Source: Phycisphaerae bacterium (lineage in GTDB: Bacteria > Planctomycetota > Phycisphaerae > Tepidisphaerales > Tepidisphaeraceae). From it: DNA of 64,000 nt. Shown piece by piece: positions 33,927-44,966 of this stretch. Below the pieces are notes generated by a model that saw only the letters and a program-made list of their open reading frames with translations, was not told the origin of the DNA and did not search any database. The first letter of the stretch is position 1. The number at the start of each line of letters is the position of its first letter. Position numbers and translations under genes: made by a program. The stretch is taken from contig JAUJNJ010000001.1 of the NCBI GenBank assembly GCA_030448225.1, positions 1 through 64,000 on the forward strand, in the 5' to 3' direction.

Positions 33927-34241
33927 GGCGTGACCGGGCGCCACGCCCCCCGGAGCCCATGAAAACAGGAGAGGCGCGGGCATAACGTATCTGGGTCGGC
34001 GGGCTCGCTCGCGAGCCGCGTCCGGCCGCCGTTCTCACGGACTTCTCACGCCCCCGCCCCGCGGATAGGATTCGATGCTCTTTTCCGTCTGCGGCACGGG
34101 TCCCGGCGCCGGCGCGGCGGCCGGCGAGCGTCCGACGTGCTGGACGTCGGCACCCGTAGCGACCGATAACCGTACTGCCGTCGTCGCGGGGCTCGCCGAT
34201 CGGCCGGCTCCGCCCGCAGTGAAATGACAAGGAAGCACCCT
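33927..34241. other. Gap between bamA and skp
   Basis: About 315 bp without a recognised gene or strong terminator. AAGGAAG just before 34242 is the Shine-Dalgarno of the next gene. Confidence 0.35.
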
Positions 34242-34919
34242 ATGAACGCCCGTCGTACCCTCGCCGCCGTGATCGTCGCCCTCGCCCTGACCGCCCCCGC
34301 CGTCCGCGCGCAGCAGCAGCAACAGCAGCAGCCGCGGCAGATCCGCATCGCGGTCGTCAACCCTTCGCGGATCTTCCGCGAGATGCAGGAGCGGAAGGAC
34401 CTGCAGGAGAAGATGAACGCCGACCTCCAGCGCCTGAAAGAGACCGAGGGCCAGAAGAAGTCGGAGATCGAGAAGCTCGACGGGCAGCGGAAGCTGTTGA
34501 AGCCGGACCACCCGCAGTTTGAGGAGATCGGCCGGCAGGTGATGCAGAAGGCGATCGAGTACGAGACCTGGGGCAAGTTCGCCAAGCTCGAGGCCGAGCG
34601 GAGCCAGAAGAAGCAGATGCGCCTGCTGTTCGACCGCATCAAGGTGGCGGTCGGCGAGGTGGCCAAGCAGCAGGGGATCGACGTGGTCCTGAGCGACCAG
34701 CAGCCGGAGCTGCCCAAGACGCTCGATCAGGTCAGCGCCGAGCAACTGGCCGCGGTGCTGACCAGCCAGCACGTGCTGTTCGCCTCCGAAGCGGCCGACC
34801 TCAGCAACGAGGTCATCGCCACCCTCGACGCGCGTTACAAGGCCAACGGCAACGGCAACGTCGGCGGCGGCGGTGCCGGCGGCGGCGGCACCACCCCCGC
34901 GCCCGCTCCGGCCCGGTAA
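34242..34919 (+). CDS. skp: OmpH/Skp family periplasmic chaperone
   Basis: 225 aa. The signal peptide (cut near VRA|Q) is followed by seven consecutive Gln, then RIAVVNPSRIFREMQERKDLQ, the usual Skp opening. A long coiled coil (about 50-140) and the C-terminal IKVAVGEVAKQQGIDVVLSDQQ strand follow. It holds unfolded outer-membrane proteins for BamA. A Gly/Pro/Thr tail ends the protein. The ATG at 34242 was chosen over 34224 because AAGGAAG lies nine bases upstream. Confidence 0.9.
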   Translation: MNARRTLAAVIVALALTAPAVRAQQQQQQQPRQIRIAVVNPSRIFREMQERKDLQEKMNADLQRLKETEGQKKSEIEKLDGQRKLLKPDHPQFEEIGRQVMQKAIEYETWGKFAKLEAERSQKKQMRLLFDRIKVAVGEVAKQQGIDVVLSDQQPELPKTLDQVSAEQLAAVLTSQHVLFASEAADLSNEVIATLDARYKANGNGNVGGGGAGGGGTTPAPAPAR

Positions 34920-35022
34920 CCACCGTAGAGCCGCTCGCGGCTTAGCGCGCCCCGTCCCGCGCACCACGACAAGCGGCGGCGCCCCTTCTTTAACACTCCT
35001 CCTCGTCCCAGCCCCGGACTTC

Positions 35023-36066
35023 ATGCCCACCCTCGGCGACATCGCGAAGCTCATCGGCGTCCCCGCGCCCGGGGATCCCCTGCTCCCGATCAGCGGCCTG
35101 GCCTCGCTCGCCGAGGCCGGCCCCGGCGACCTGTCGCTCGTCGGCTCCGAGAAGTACGCGAAACGCGCCGCCGCGTCGCGGGCCGGCGCGTTCATCGTCC
35201 AGAAGCGCGTCAAACTGCCGCCGGGCTTCGAGCGTCCGGCGCTCGTGGTCGACGACGCGGACCTGGCGATGGCCCGGGTGCAGGAACTCTTCGCCCCGCC
35301 GGTCCCCCGCCCGCCGGCCGGCGTCGACCGCGGCGCCCGGGTGGCGGCGTCGGCGAGCCTCGGCGAGGGCGTCGCCGTCGGGCCCAACGTCTTCGTCGGC
35401 GAGCGCGTCCGCCTCGGCGCCCGCTCGGTCCTCCACCCGGGCGTCTACGTCGGCGACGACACGACGATCGGCGAGGACTGCCAGATCTTCCCCAACGTCG
35501 TGGTCCGCGAGCGCGTCCGCATCGGCAACCGCGTGACGATCCATGCCGGCAGCGTGGTCGGGTCCGACGGGTTCGGCTACCGCTGGGACGGCGCGCGGCA
35601 CGCGAAGGTGCCGCAGATCGGCACGGTCGTGATCGAGGACGACGTCGAGATCGGCTCGTGCGTCTGCATCGACCGCGCGAAGTTCAGCACGACGAAGATC
35701 GGCCGCGGGTCGAAGATCGACAACCTCGTGCAGGTCGGGCACAACGTGCAGGTCGGCCCCCACTGCATCGTGGTGGGGCAGGTCGGCCTCGCCGGCTCGT
35801 GCACACTCGGCGCGGGCGTGGTGCTCGGCGGGCAGACGGCCGTCCGCGATCACACGGCGATGGGCGACGGCTCGATGGCCGCCGCGTGCAGCGGCGTCGT
35901 CGAGGACGTGGAGCCGAAGCAGGTCGTCAGCGGCACCCCCGCCATGCCCCACCGCCAGAGCCTCCGCGAGCAGGCCGCGCTGCGCCGCCTGCCGGACCTG
36001 GTCGTGCAGGTGCGCAAGCTCCAGGAAGAGCTGGAAGCGATGAAGAAGAGGCAGAGCGGGAGTTAG
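35023..36066 (+). CDS. lpxD: UDP-3-O-acyl-glucosamine N-acyltransferase LpxD
   Basis: 347 aa, intact. An N-terminal uridine-binding domain (ISGLASLAEAGPGDLSLVGSEKY) is followed by a left-handed beta helix of hexapeptide repeats (about 105-300) with NRVTIHAGSVVGSDGFGYRW, containing the catalytic-region His, and KIDNLVQVGHNVQVG. A C-terminal helix ends the protein. It performs the third step of lipid A synthesis in the cytosol. Its presence after bamA-skp means the cell probably makes lipid A. Confidence 0.96.
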   Translation: MPTLGDIAKLIGVPAPGDPLLPISGLASLAEAGPGDLSLVGSEKYAKRAAASRAGAFIVQKRVKLPPGFERPALVVDDADLAMARVQELFAPPVPRPPAGVDRGARVAASASLGEGVAVGPNVFVGERVRLGARSVLHPGVYVGDDTTIGEDCQIFPNVVVRERVRIGNRVTIHAGSVVGSDGFGYRWDGARHAKVPQIGTVVIEDDVEIGSCVCIDRAKFSTTKIGRGSKIDNLVQVGHNVQVGPHCIVVGQVGLAGSCTLGAGVVLGGQTAVRDHTAMGDGSMAAACSGVVEDVEPKQVVSGTPAMPHRQSLREQAALRRLPDLVVQVRKLQEELEAMKKRQSGS

Positions 36067-36104
36067 AGCGTTAACTCGAACGACGTATTCGCTCGGGCAG
36101 CACC

Positions 36105-36182
36105 GTCATGCTGATCGCAGCGAAGGATCTCCCGCGGTTCCCGCGACAACTGCGGGAGATGTTCAGAGTCGGTCAGGATGAC
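36105..36182. repeat. Mirror-image element (gtcat-ctga...ggatctcccgc type)
   Basis: Left arm 36105-36135 (gtcatgctgatcgcagcg...) and right arm 36152-36182 (...gtcggtcaggatgac) are imperfect reverse complements of 31 bp. The outer gtcat/atgac and inner tctcccgc/gcgggaga are exact. Located in the lpxD-GT2 gap. Confidence 0.75.
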
Positions 36183-36322
36183 ACTCGGAGTGCTCGCGAC
36201 GCGACCGCGTGAAGATGCGTTAGATGATTGCGGATGATGGTAGTCCACCCGGCGCGTTTGCTCCGGTTCTGACGGAGCGCTTCGCCGCTCGGGTTCCCGA
36301 ACGGCCCGCGTTCGGGATGTAG

Positions 36323-36384
36323 TAGCCGCGGGCGGAAGCCCGTCGGTCTCCGACGAAGGAACAGCGCGCTTCCGCCCGCGGCTA
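36323..36384. repeat. Exact 17-bp inverted repeat
   Basis: 36323-36339 (tagccgcgggcggaagc) and 36368-36384 (gcttccgcccgcggcta) are perfect reverse complements separated by 28 bp. No T-run follows, so it is not an obvious terminator. The rest of the 36067-36518 gap is lower in G+C and carries no gene. Confidence 0.8.
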
Positions 36385-36518
36385 TCAGGTGCGCTCAACG
36401 GTTCCCGATCGCGTCAGAACCTCTGATACGAGTATCGCGTTGCAATAGCTCGCAACTGTTTAAGCGGACGAAACTCCCTGCTCCGCTCCACGGAATGCCG
36501 GTCACGCGAAAGGCTTTT

Positions 36519-37532
36519 ATGTCACTCTCGATCGTCATCCCGGTCTACAACGAGGTCGACAGTCTCGAGCGGCTCCACGCCGAGCTCGACGAGGCCGCGC
36601 GGATCAACGGGTACGACCTCGACATCATCTTCGTCGACGACGGCTCGACCGACGGCTCGTGGCGGCGCATCCGCCAGCTCGCCGAGGCCGACGCCCGCGT
36701 GCGCGGGATCCGCTTCCGCCGCAACTCCGGCAAGGCCGCGGCGCTCACCGCCGGCTTCGACGCCGCCCGGGGCGAGCGGATCATGACGCTCGACGCCGAT
36801 TTGCAGGACGACCCGCGCGAGATCGCCCGCTTCATCGCCGAGATGGACGAGCGGGACCTCGACGTCGTCAGCGGCTGGAAGCAGGTCCGCCACGACCCGA
36901 TCCACAAGGTGTGGCCGTCGCGCGTGTTCAACTGGCTCGTCAGCCGGATGACCGGCGTCCACCTGCACGACCACAACTGCGGCATGAAGTGTTACCGCCG
37001 CGAGATCTTCACCGAGGTGCAGATCTACGGCGAGCTTCACCGGTTCATCCCCGTGCTCGCCTCCGCCCGAGGCTGGAAGGTCGGCGAGATCGCCATCGGG
37101 CACCGCCCGCGCGAGTTCGGCCAGTCGAAGTACGGCATGCGGCGGTTCGTCAAAGGCCTGCTCGACCTGATGACCGTCTACTTCCTCACCGGGTACCTCC
37201 AGCGCCCGCTCCACCTGCTCGGCACCGCCGGCCTGCTCTCGTTCCTCGTCGGCGGTCTCGGGTTGACGTACCTCGCGGTCTACTGGGTGCTCCGCACGAC
37301 GCTCGAACTCCACCACTGGACGCCGCTCCACGAGCGGCCGCTCGTGAGTTACTCGGCGGGCCTCCTGCTGCTCGGCGCGCAGTTCGTGTCGATCGGCTTC
37401 CTTGCCGAACTCATGACCGCCCACGCCCGGCGGAACGTCTCCCCCTACTCGGTGGCCGAACGCGCGGGCCAGGCCCGCGCGACCGACGCCCCGCTGCCCG
37501 ACGAAGAGTCACGACGAGTCGTCAACTACTGA
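36519..37532 (+). CDS. Family 2 glycosyltransferase (dolichyl-phosphate/GtrB/ArnC-like)
   Basis: 337 aa. SLSIVIPVYNEVDSLERL opens the GT2 domain; IIFVDDGSTDGSW and the DADLQDDP catalytic motif follow, then MKCYRRE. Two C-terminal TM helices occur near residues 222-256 and 275-300. This is the architecture of enzymes that load a sugar onto undecaprenyl phosphate at the inner face of the membrane. It is convergent with an ArnT-like transferase at 37817, so the pair may make and use a lipid-linked sugar for lipid A or glycan modification. ATG 36519 follows GAAAGG. Intact. Confidence 0.88.
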   Translation: MSLSIVIPVYNEVDSLERLHAELDEAARINGYDLDIIFVDDGSTDGSWRRIRQLAEADARVRGIRFRRNSGKAAALTAGFDAARGERIMTLDADLQDDPREIARFIAEMDERDLDVVSGWKQVRHDPIHKVWPSRVFNWLVSRMTGVHLHDHNCGMKCYRREIFTEVQIYGELHRFIPVLASARGWKVGEIAIGHRPREFGQSKYGMRRFVKGLLDLMTVYFLTGYLQRPLHLLGTAGLLSFLVGGLGLTYLAVYWVLRTTLELHHWTPLHERPLVSYSAGLLLLGAQFVSIGFLAELMTAHARRNVSPYSVAERAGQARATDAPLPDEESRRVVNY

Positions 37533-37602
37533 GCAACCCGCATCGCGCAGTTGAATCGACCCCGGCTGGACGGCGACCCACCTCGGCGGAGGCACGCACA
37601 TC

Positions 37603-37702
37603 AGTAGCCGCAACGCCACGCGTTGCGCGTTCCAAGAACTGCAACTGCGGACGGGTGAGGTCTCTGACCGCATCTCCCGCGACGCGTGGCGTCGCGGCTA
37701 CT
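37603..37702. repeat. Mirror-image element (agtagccgc type)
   Basis: Arms 37603-37627 and 37678-37702 match as reverse complements at 23 of 25 positions (agtagccgcaacgccacg... / ...cgtggcgtcgcggctact), with a 50-bp centre. Lies between convergent glycosyltransferase genes. Confidence 0.8.
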
Positions 37703-37816
37703 GCGGTTTCAAAGACTAATCGCTGTGTGTGAAGGGGGCACGCTCAGGCGCGGCTGGCTTCCCGCGATCAACTCAGAGATGAGTGCTGCGCGCAGTGAGC
37801 CGGCAGCATGTCGCGT

Positions 37817-39685
37817 TCACTGCGCGCGGGCGCTCCGCTCGCCGTCCGCGGGCGCGGGCGGGTCGTTCGAATCGTCCAGGCCCAGCGCGTAGAGCGTCTT
37901 GTCCTTGCGGCCGAAGTACGGCACCTCCGCCAGCACGCGCACGCCGGGCGGGAGGTTCTCTTTCAGGGCGGCGTAATGCTCGTCGCTCGTGAGGATGAAC
38001 GAGTCCGGGTTGCGCAGGAACTCCACCGCGTCCGACATCGCCTTCTTGTCCTCGAGGCGCTGGCCGGCGTAGAAGACCCAACTCGGCTCGAGCCGCCGGA
38101 ACGTGGCGATGTCCGGCGTGGCGCTCTCGGCGTAAATCGCGGCGAGCAGGCGGTGGCTGTGCTGGTGGTGGTCGAGGCGGACGATCACGACGGCGAACAG
38201 GAACAGCGCGAACGCGACGGCCATCCCCCCGTACGCCCGCCCCGCCGCGCGGAGGCGGCCGCCCGTAGCGTACCGCAGCGCGATCAGGCCGCCGGCGAGC
38301 GGGATCAGCCCGATCACGCCGAGCCACAGGTCGCTCTTGAACATGTACCACGCGCCGAACGCCAGCCCGGCCACCGCCGCGATGCCGAGGCCCGCCATCA
38401 GCCGCAGCGCGTCGGTCACGGATTTCTGCGGCGCGACCGCCAGCCCGCGCGTCCACTGGTAGAGGAACGCGCCGGCGATCAGCGAGAGGCCCGGGTACAT
38501 CGGCGTGATGTAGCTCGGCAGCTTCGTGCGGGGGATCGAGAAGATCACCACGAACACGCCCACCCAGCACGCGGCGAACACGTACCCCGCCGCCCACGGG
38601 TCGCGGCGGCGGACGCGCTGCACCAGGTCGATCAGGATCGGCACGATCAGCACCGACCAGGGGAAGAACCCGGCCAGCACGGCCAACGGGTAGTAGACGA
38701 CGATCATCAGCGGGTAGGTCAGCAGGCTGCCGCCGTGACCTTCCATCGCCTGCGTCGCCCGGCCGACGTTGTGCTCGCCGATGAACCGCCTCACCCACTC
38801 GCCGTCGGTCTGCTGCCAGACCATGACGTACCACGGCAGCGCCACGAGCCCGGCGACGATCAGCGCCGTGACCGGCCGCATCGACCACGCGGTGCGAAGG
38901 AAGTGCCGCGGCTCGAACGTGCGCCCCGCCGCCGCGACGAACCGGCGCCACCGCGGCGTCGGCGCCGGCGGCGGCGTCGGCGTCCCCGGCACGTCGGCGG
39001 CCGCGGGATCGAGGTTCCACCCCGGCAGGCGCACGATCAGCAGGAACATGCCGATTGACGGCCGTCGGCAGGATCAGGCCGACCGGACCCTTGGCGAGAA
39101 CCGCCATCCCCATCAGCGCGTACATGAGCGCGGCGACGAGCCACGACTTCGGGAAGAACACGCCCGGCTCGCGCGGCTCGGCGGGCAGCGGGTCGCCGCC
39201 GTCGGTCGTGAGGCAGCCCAGGCCCGAACGCGCCGTAGACGAAAACGAGCAACGACGCGGTGGAGAAGAAGATGAGCACCGAGTCGGGCGTGGCGACGCG
39301 GGCGGCGATGCCGAACATGATCGTGGTCGACAGGATCAGCCCCGCCCACAGCCCGGCCGCCGGGTTGAACAGCCGTCTTCCGATCACGTAGGTCATCAGC
39401 ACCGTGCCGACGCCGAGCACGGCCGACCAGAACCGCGCGCCGAACTCGTCGACGCCGAACACGCGGTAGGCGGACATGATGAACCAGTAGAGCAGCACCG
39501 GCTTGTGCGTGCGCAGCTCGCCGTTGAAGACCGGACGACCCAGTCGCCCCCGCTGCATCATCTCCCACGCGCAGCCGGCGCGACTCGTCGCGGTCGAACA
39601 GCCGGGCGGCGCCGAGGTTCGTGAAAAAGACGGCGGCCGCGATGGCGACCAGCAGCGCGACGTGTCGGAGGGACGATTTGTGCAT
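37817..39685 (-). CDS. ArnT-like lipid-linked sugar transferase (GT83, frameshifted)
   Basis: About 622 aa. Polytopic membrane protein opening HVALLVAIAAAVFFTNLG and LFDRDES, with the RDE motif of the ArnT/PMT family on the first periplasmic loop. Further landmarks are WEMMQRGRLGRPVFNGELRT, HKPVLLYW, LGVGTVLMTYVIGRRLFNP, ALMGMAVLAKGPVGLILP, GFFPWSVLIVP and SIPRTKLPSYITPMYPGLSL. A soluble C-terminal domain ends the protein. Frame changes near 39590, 39200 and 39065 each restore conserved sequence. Such enzymes move a sugar from undecaprenyl phosphate to lipid A or protein. The acceptor here is unknown; the nearby GT2 could supply the donor. Confidence 0.82.
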
Positions 39686-39877
39686 GCGTGGGGGCAAAGT
39701 CTACGGCCCGCGCCGGCGGACGTAACGGGGGCACGACCGGCCGCGAGATATCCCGGCACTATGAGCCGGCCGCAGCCGCGGCATGCACTGGAGGCCGACC
39801 GACAACCGGCACCCCGGCAGCACCGCGACGGCACAGCCATCGTGCCGCAAGGGCCCTCTCCGTGCCTCCGTGCCAGC

Positions 39878-41509
<1,632 letters not shown>

Positions 41510-41682
41510 GCGGAGAATGTACGCAAGTTCAACACCCGTTTCAAACCGTCGGCGAAGTCTGCCGTCGGCGCGACCGGCCCATAACCCACGGAACAGGGCG
41601 AACCAAATTAACCATTTTAACCGATACGGATGGAAGGACCGATGTGCGGCCGAGCGCCGAGCCGCACTTTGCGAGGTGACGC

Positions 41683-43127
41683 GTGCCGGTTTGGATGAAG
41701 GACAAGTCGTTGCGGGTCCAGCTCGCCGTGAGCGGCGGCATTGGCTCGACGATGACCGCGGCGGGCGTCGCGGCCGCCTTCGGGCTTGCCGGCTCGACGA
41801 CGATCGGCCCGCCAGCCGCAATCGGCGGAGCGCTCGTCGGCGGGACGATCGGGGCGGCGATCGCCGCGGCGGCGTCGCGGCGGCTGTTCAGGCCGATCGA
41901 GCAGCTCCGCGACAGCATGGCCGCGCTCGCCGGCGGACGGCTCGACGTGGCGATCTCCCCCGGGACGTCCAGCCGCGAACTGCACGATCTCAGCGAGACG
42001 TTCGGCCGGATGGTCGAGCGCATGCGGGCGGCCGACGACGAGCACGAGCGCGCCAAGCGCGACATCGCCGTCCGCACGCGCACCGTCGATCGACTGCTCG
42101 ACTTTTCCCAAACGATCCAGGGTGCCGGCCAGGCCGACCAGGTCTTCGCGTCGCTCAGCGGGTTCCTGAAGAGCGAGATGGGCCTGTCGTCGGTGACGGT
42201 GCTCGCACACGACGCGGACCTCATGCCCCCCACGCAGGTGAAGGCGTGCTGGCCCGACGACGCCTGCGCCGCCGAGCGGCCGGTCGGCGAGATGGACACG
42301 GCCCTGTGCCCCTGCCTCCGCCAGAACCAGCCCCGCGTGTTCCGCCCTGACGCGGCCGGCGTGCGGTGCACGATCGAGTCGTGCCTGAAGCTGCCGCAGG
42401 ACCACCCCGCCTACTGCATCCCGTTCAACGTCGGCCGCAAGGTGCAGGTCGCCGTGCACATGCTGCTGCCGCCGGGCGAGTCGTGGACCGAGGATCGCCG
42501 CCAACTCGCCCAGACGTACGTGAACACCGCGCAGTCGTCGCTGACGTCGCTGCACCTGCTGGCCGAGGCCGAGAAGCAGAGCATGACCGACTCGCTCACC
42601 GGCCTGTACAACCGCCGGAGCCTCGACCCGCTGCTCCAGCGCGAGGTCGCGCTCGCCGAGCGCCACGGCCGGCCGCTGTCGATCGTGATGATCGACATGG
42701 ACCTGTTCAAGGAAGTCAACGACCGCCACGGCCACGCCGCCGGCGATCATCTGCTCAAGGCGTTCGCCGAGTGCGTGCGGATGACGCTCCGCAAGACCGA
42801 CCTCGCGTTCCGCTACGGCGGCGACGAGTTCGTGATCGCCCTGCCGCAGACGTCGATCGCGCAGGCGCAGCAGGTCGTGCAGAAGGTCCGCCAGGCGTTC
42901 AGCGCCGTCGACTTCTCCGACGCCATCGCCAACCTCGACGACCAGCCGACCCTCAGCATCGGCGTCGCCGAGCGGCCGGCCAGTGTGACCAGCATCGGCT
43001 GAACCTCGCCCGCAGCGCAGTACAACGTGCTGACCCCGCGCCGCCGGCCGTGGCCGACCAGGCGCTCTACGAAGCGAAAACCGCGAACCGCAACTGCATC
43101 CGCGTCTACGAACCGAAGGCCGCGTAG
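41683..43127 (+). CDS. Diguanylate cyclase with TM, HAMP and Cys-rich sensor (frameshifted)
   Basis: About 481 aa. Small-residue TM segments (about 20-65) are followed by a HAMP-like region ([20 protein letters not shown]). A GAF-like sensor then carries a Cys set, CWPDDAC, LCPCLRQ, RCTIESC and AYCIP. The GGDEF domain has [27 protein letters not shown] and YGGDEF, with RKTD as an intact I-site five residues upstream. One base is lost near 42990; the frame then resumes with [21 protein letters not shown] and stops at 43127. GTG 41683 was chosen because GAGGTG lies just upstream. Synthesises c-di-GMP in response to an unknown, possibly redox or metal, signal. Confidence 0.85.
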
Positions 43128-43188
43128 GACGCGCGCCGGCCCGATCGTTGATCCATCGGAACGAATCACTGGTGCTCCGGGACGCGTC

Positions 43189-43306
43189 GTCCGCCCTGGT
43201 AGTGGCGACGCCTGCGTCGCGGTCGCCGCGCAGCGGCGAGTCTCCCGGCGTAACGGTTTGCGGCTGCGCCGAAACGCCACGCAGGCGTCGCCGCTCCGGG
43301 GCGGAC
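43189..43306. repeat. Mirror-image element (ggcgacgcctgcgt type)
   Basis: Left arm 43189-43217 and right arm 43279-43306 share exact gtccgccc/gggcggac and ggcgacgcctgcgt/acgcaggcgtcgcc blocks separated by a short unmatched segment. Fills the gap between the GGDEF and bioD genes. Confidence 0.78.
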
Positions 43307-43415
43307 CGGGCGTCCTCGAAACACGGCACCGTGATCGGTCGGACGCGAGGGGCGGCGGCGTCGCGTAGACGCCGACGGCCTCACTCGGCCGGCCTCGTCC
43401 GCCTCCACCGCGTGC

Positions 43416-44141
43416 TCACTCGCCCCGCGCGAAGCGCTCCCAGTCCACCCGGTCGATCGCGGCGATCATGCCCGGCGGCAGCGTCGCGTCCCTCAACGGT
43501 TCGTCCGGCGTGACGCAGAGCACCGGCACTTTGCCCCACTCCTCGACCACCCGCGGGTTGGTTTCCTCCGCCACGCTCGCGTTCTCCGCCGGGTAGCGGT
43601 TGATCACCACGCCCGCCACCCGCACGCCGGCGGCGCGGAGCGCGTCGATCGTCAGCAGCGTGTGGTTGATCGTGCCCAGCCCCGGGCGCGCCACGACGAT
43701 CGCCGGGAGACTGAGCCATCGCGCGACGTCGAGCACCGTGTGCGTCGCGTCCATCGGCACGCGGACGCCGCCCACGCCCTCGACGATCATCACGTCGCTG
43801 TCGCGGCTCATCAGGTCGATCGACCGCTGAACGGCCGTCCAATCCAGCGGCTGCTTCGCCCGCTCGGCTGCCACGGCCGGGGCCAGCGGCTCGGCGTAGC
43901 GCTGGGGGCAGATCAGGTCGAGCGGGTGCGACGCGTCGGCGCAGTGCGCCAGGAACTCCGCGTCCTCGCTCACCAGCCCCTCGCGCCGGTGCGCGCACCC
44001 CGTCGCCACCGGCTTCAGCACCGCCACGCGCGAGCCCTGCCGGCGGAACCAATCGGCGATCGCCCCGGCCACCCACGTCTTGCCGACGCCGGTGTCGGTG
44101 CCGGTGACGAACAGGCCGGGGATGGGGAGCGGGTCGAGCAT
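43416..44141 (-). CDS. bioD: Dethiobiotin synthetase
   Basis: 241 aa, intact. GLFVTGTDTGVGKTWVAGAI contains the P-loop GTDTGVGKT. VLKPVATGC, the MIVEGVGGVRVPM segment and GVVINRYP are typical. It closes the ureido ring of biotin precursors using ATP and CO2. The start MLDPLPIPG at 44141 is chosen because the upstream in-frame sequence is not conserved. bioA lies on the same strand beyond an intervening plus-strand gene. Confidence 0.94.
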   Translation of the reverse strand: MLDPLPIPGLFVTGTDTGVGKTWVAGAIADWFRRQGSRVAVLKPVATGCAHRREGLVSEDAEFLAHCADASHPLDLICPQRYAEPLAPAVAAERAKQPLDWTAVQRSIDLMSRDSDVMIVEGVGGVRVPMDATHTVLDVARWLSLPAIVVARPGLGTINHTLLTIDALRAAGVRVAGVVINRYPAENASVAEETNPRVVEEWGKVPVLCVTPDEPLRDATLPPGMIAAIDRVDWERFARGE

Positions 44142-44202
44142 ATCGAATAAGCTTAGTCGAGCCGGACGCCTGCGCATCGTATTATGTACGGACCGGCACC
44201 AC

Positions 44203-44949
44203 ATGAATTGGCCCGACTTGGTCGAACAATATCAAGCACTCCGACGTCCGTGTTCGAACGACGAGGACGTCCGCGCGCTGAAGAAGCTCGTACAGGCGAA
44301 GTTTCGGCAGAGTCACGACGAAGAGCGTGGCTGGCTAGTAGAGGCGCTATCGAGCGAGGAGCGGAAATGGTTTGCGGCGTTCGTCGTAAAGTCCGTTGGT
44401 GGACCGCCAAACGAACTGTTTTCCGCCATGCTTCGTGCAGCGGTGTACGAGCCCAACCCGAGTGCGAACCGAGCGTTCATCGAGCCGTGCGTCCGCCACT
44501 TCGGAGTCCGTGCCGTCGCCGAACGCCTGCTGCGCTACCTCGAAGTCGGATCAAACTTTGAGAAGGCAGGGGCGGCAAATGCACTGTACTGGGCACAGGA
44601 GCCGCTGGCTTGGGACCGCGGTGCTCGCGCGTTCACCGTCGAGCATGCGACACCGGCTTCGCGAGCACGCTGGGAATCGTTGAGCGACCTCCGACAACGC
44701 AAGCGAGAGCGGTACCTCCGTGAGTTCGTTGAGAACGACGACATAGACGTCCGAAGGTCGTTGATCCCTAGCCTCGACTTGCAAAAGGACGCGTACCCGG
44801 AGGGCATCCGTCCTCTCGTCGAGCGGGCAGTCCAGATTGCGCGGTCGCACGCCGACGAGTACATCCGACACCGTGTGGACGTCCAGATGGGGTCCGGCGG
44901 CCCAATCCATCCCCTTCCGCCGCGGTCACAGCCTCCACCCCACGCGTAA
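44203..44949 (+). CDS. HEAT-repeat-like hypothetical protein, foreign composition
   Basis: 248 aa, not recognised as a named family. It is mostly alpha-helical with charged amphipathic segments: EDVRALKKLVQAKFRQSHDEE, RHFGVRAVAERLLRYLE, AGAANALYWAQ, RERYLREFVENDDIDVRRSLI. The pattern resembles HEAT/ARM repeat proteins and some phage-defence or immunity proteins. No signal peptide. Codon use is clearly less GC-biased than in the neighbours. It lies on the opposite strand between bioA and bioD, separating genes that are normally adjacent. Likely a transferred cargo gene; function unknown. Confidence 0.65.
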   Translation: MNWPDLVEQYQALRRPCSNDEDVRALKKLVQAKFRQSHDEERGWLVEALSSEERKWFAAFVVKSVGGPPNELFSAMLRAAVYEPNPSANRAFIEPCVRHFGVRAVAERLLRYLEVGSNFEKAGAANALYWAQEPLAWDRGARAFTVEHATPASRARWESLSDLRQRKRERYLREFVENDDIDVRRSLIPSLDLQKDAYPEGIRPLVERAVQIARSHADEYIRHRVDVQMGSGGPIHPLPPRSQPPPHA

Positions 44950-44966
44950 CCGCATTCGACACCCCC

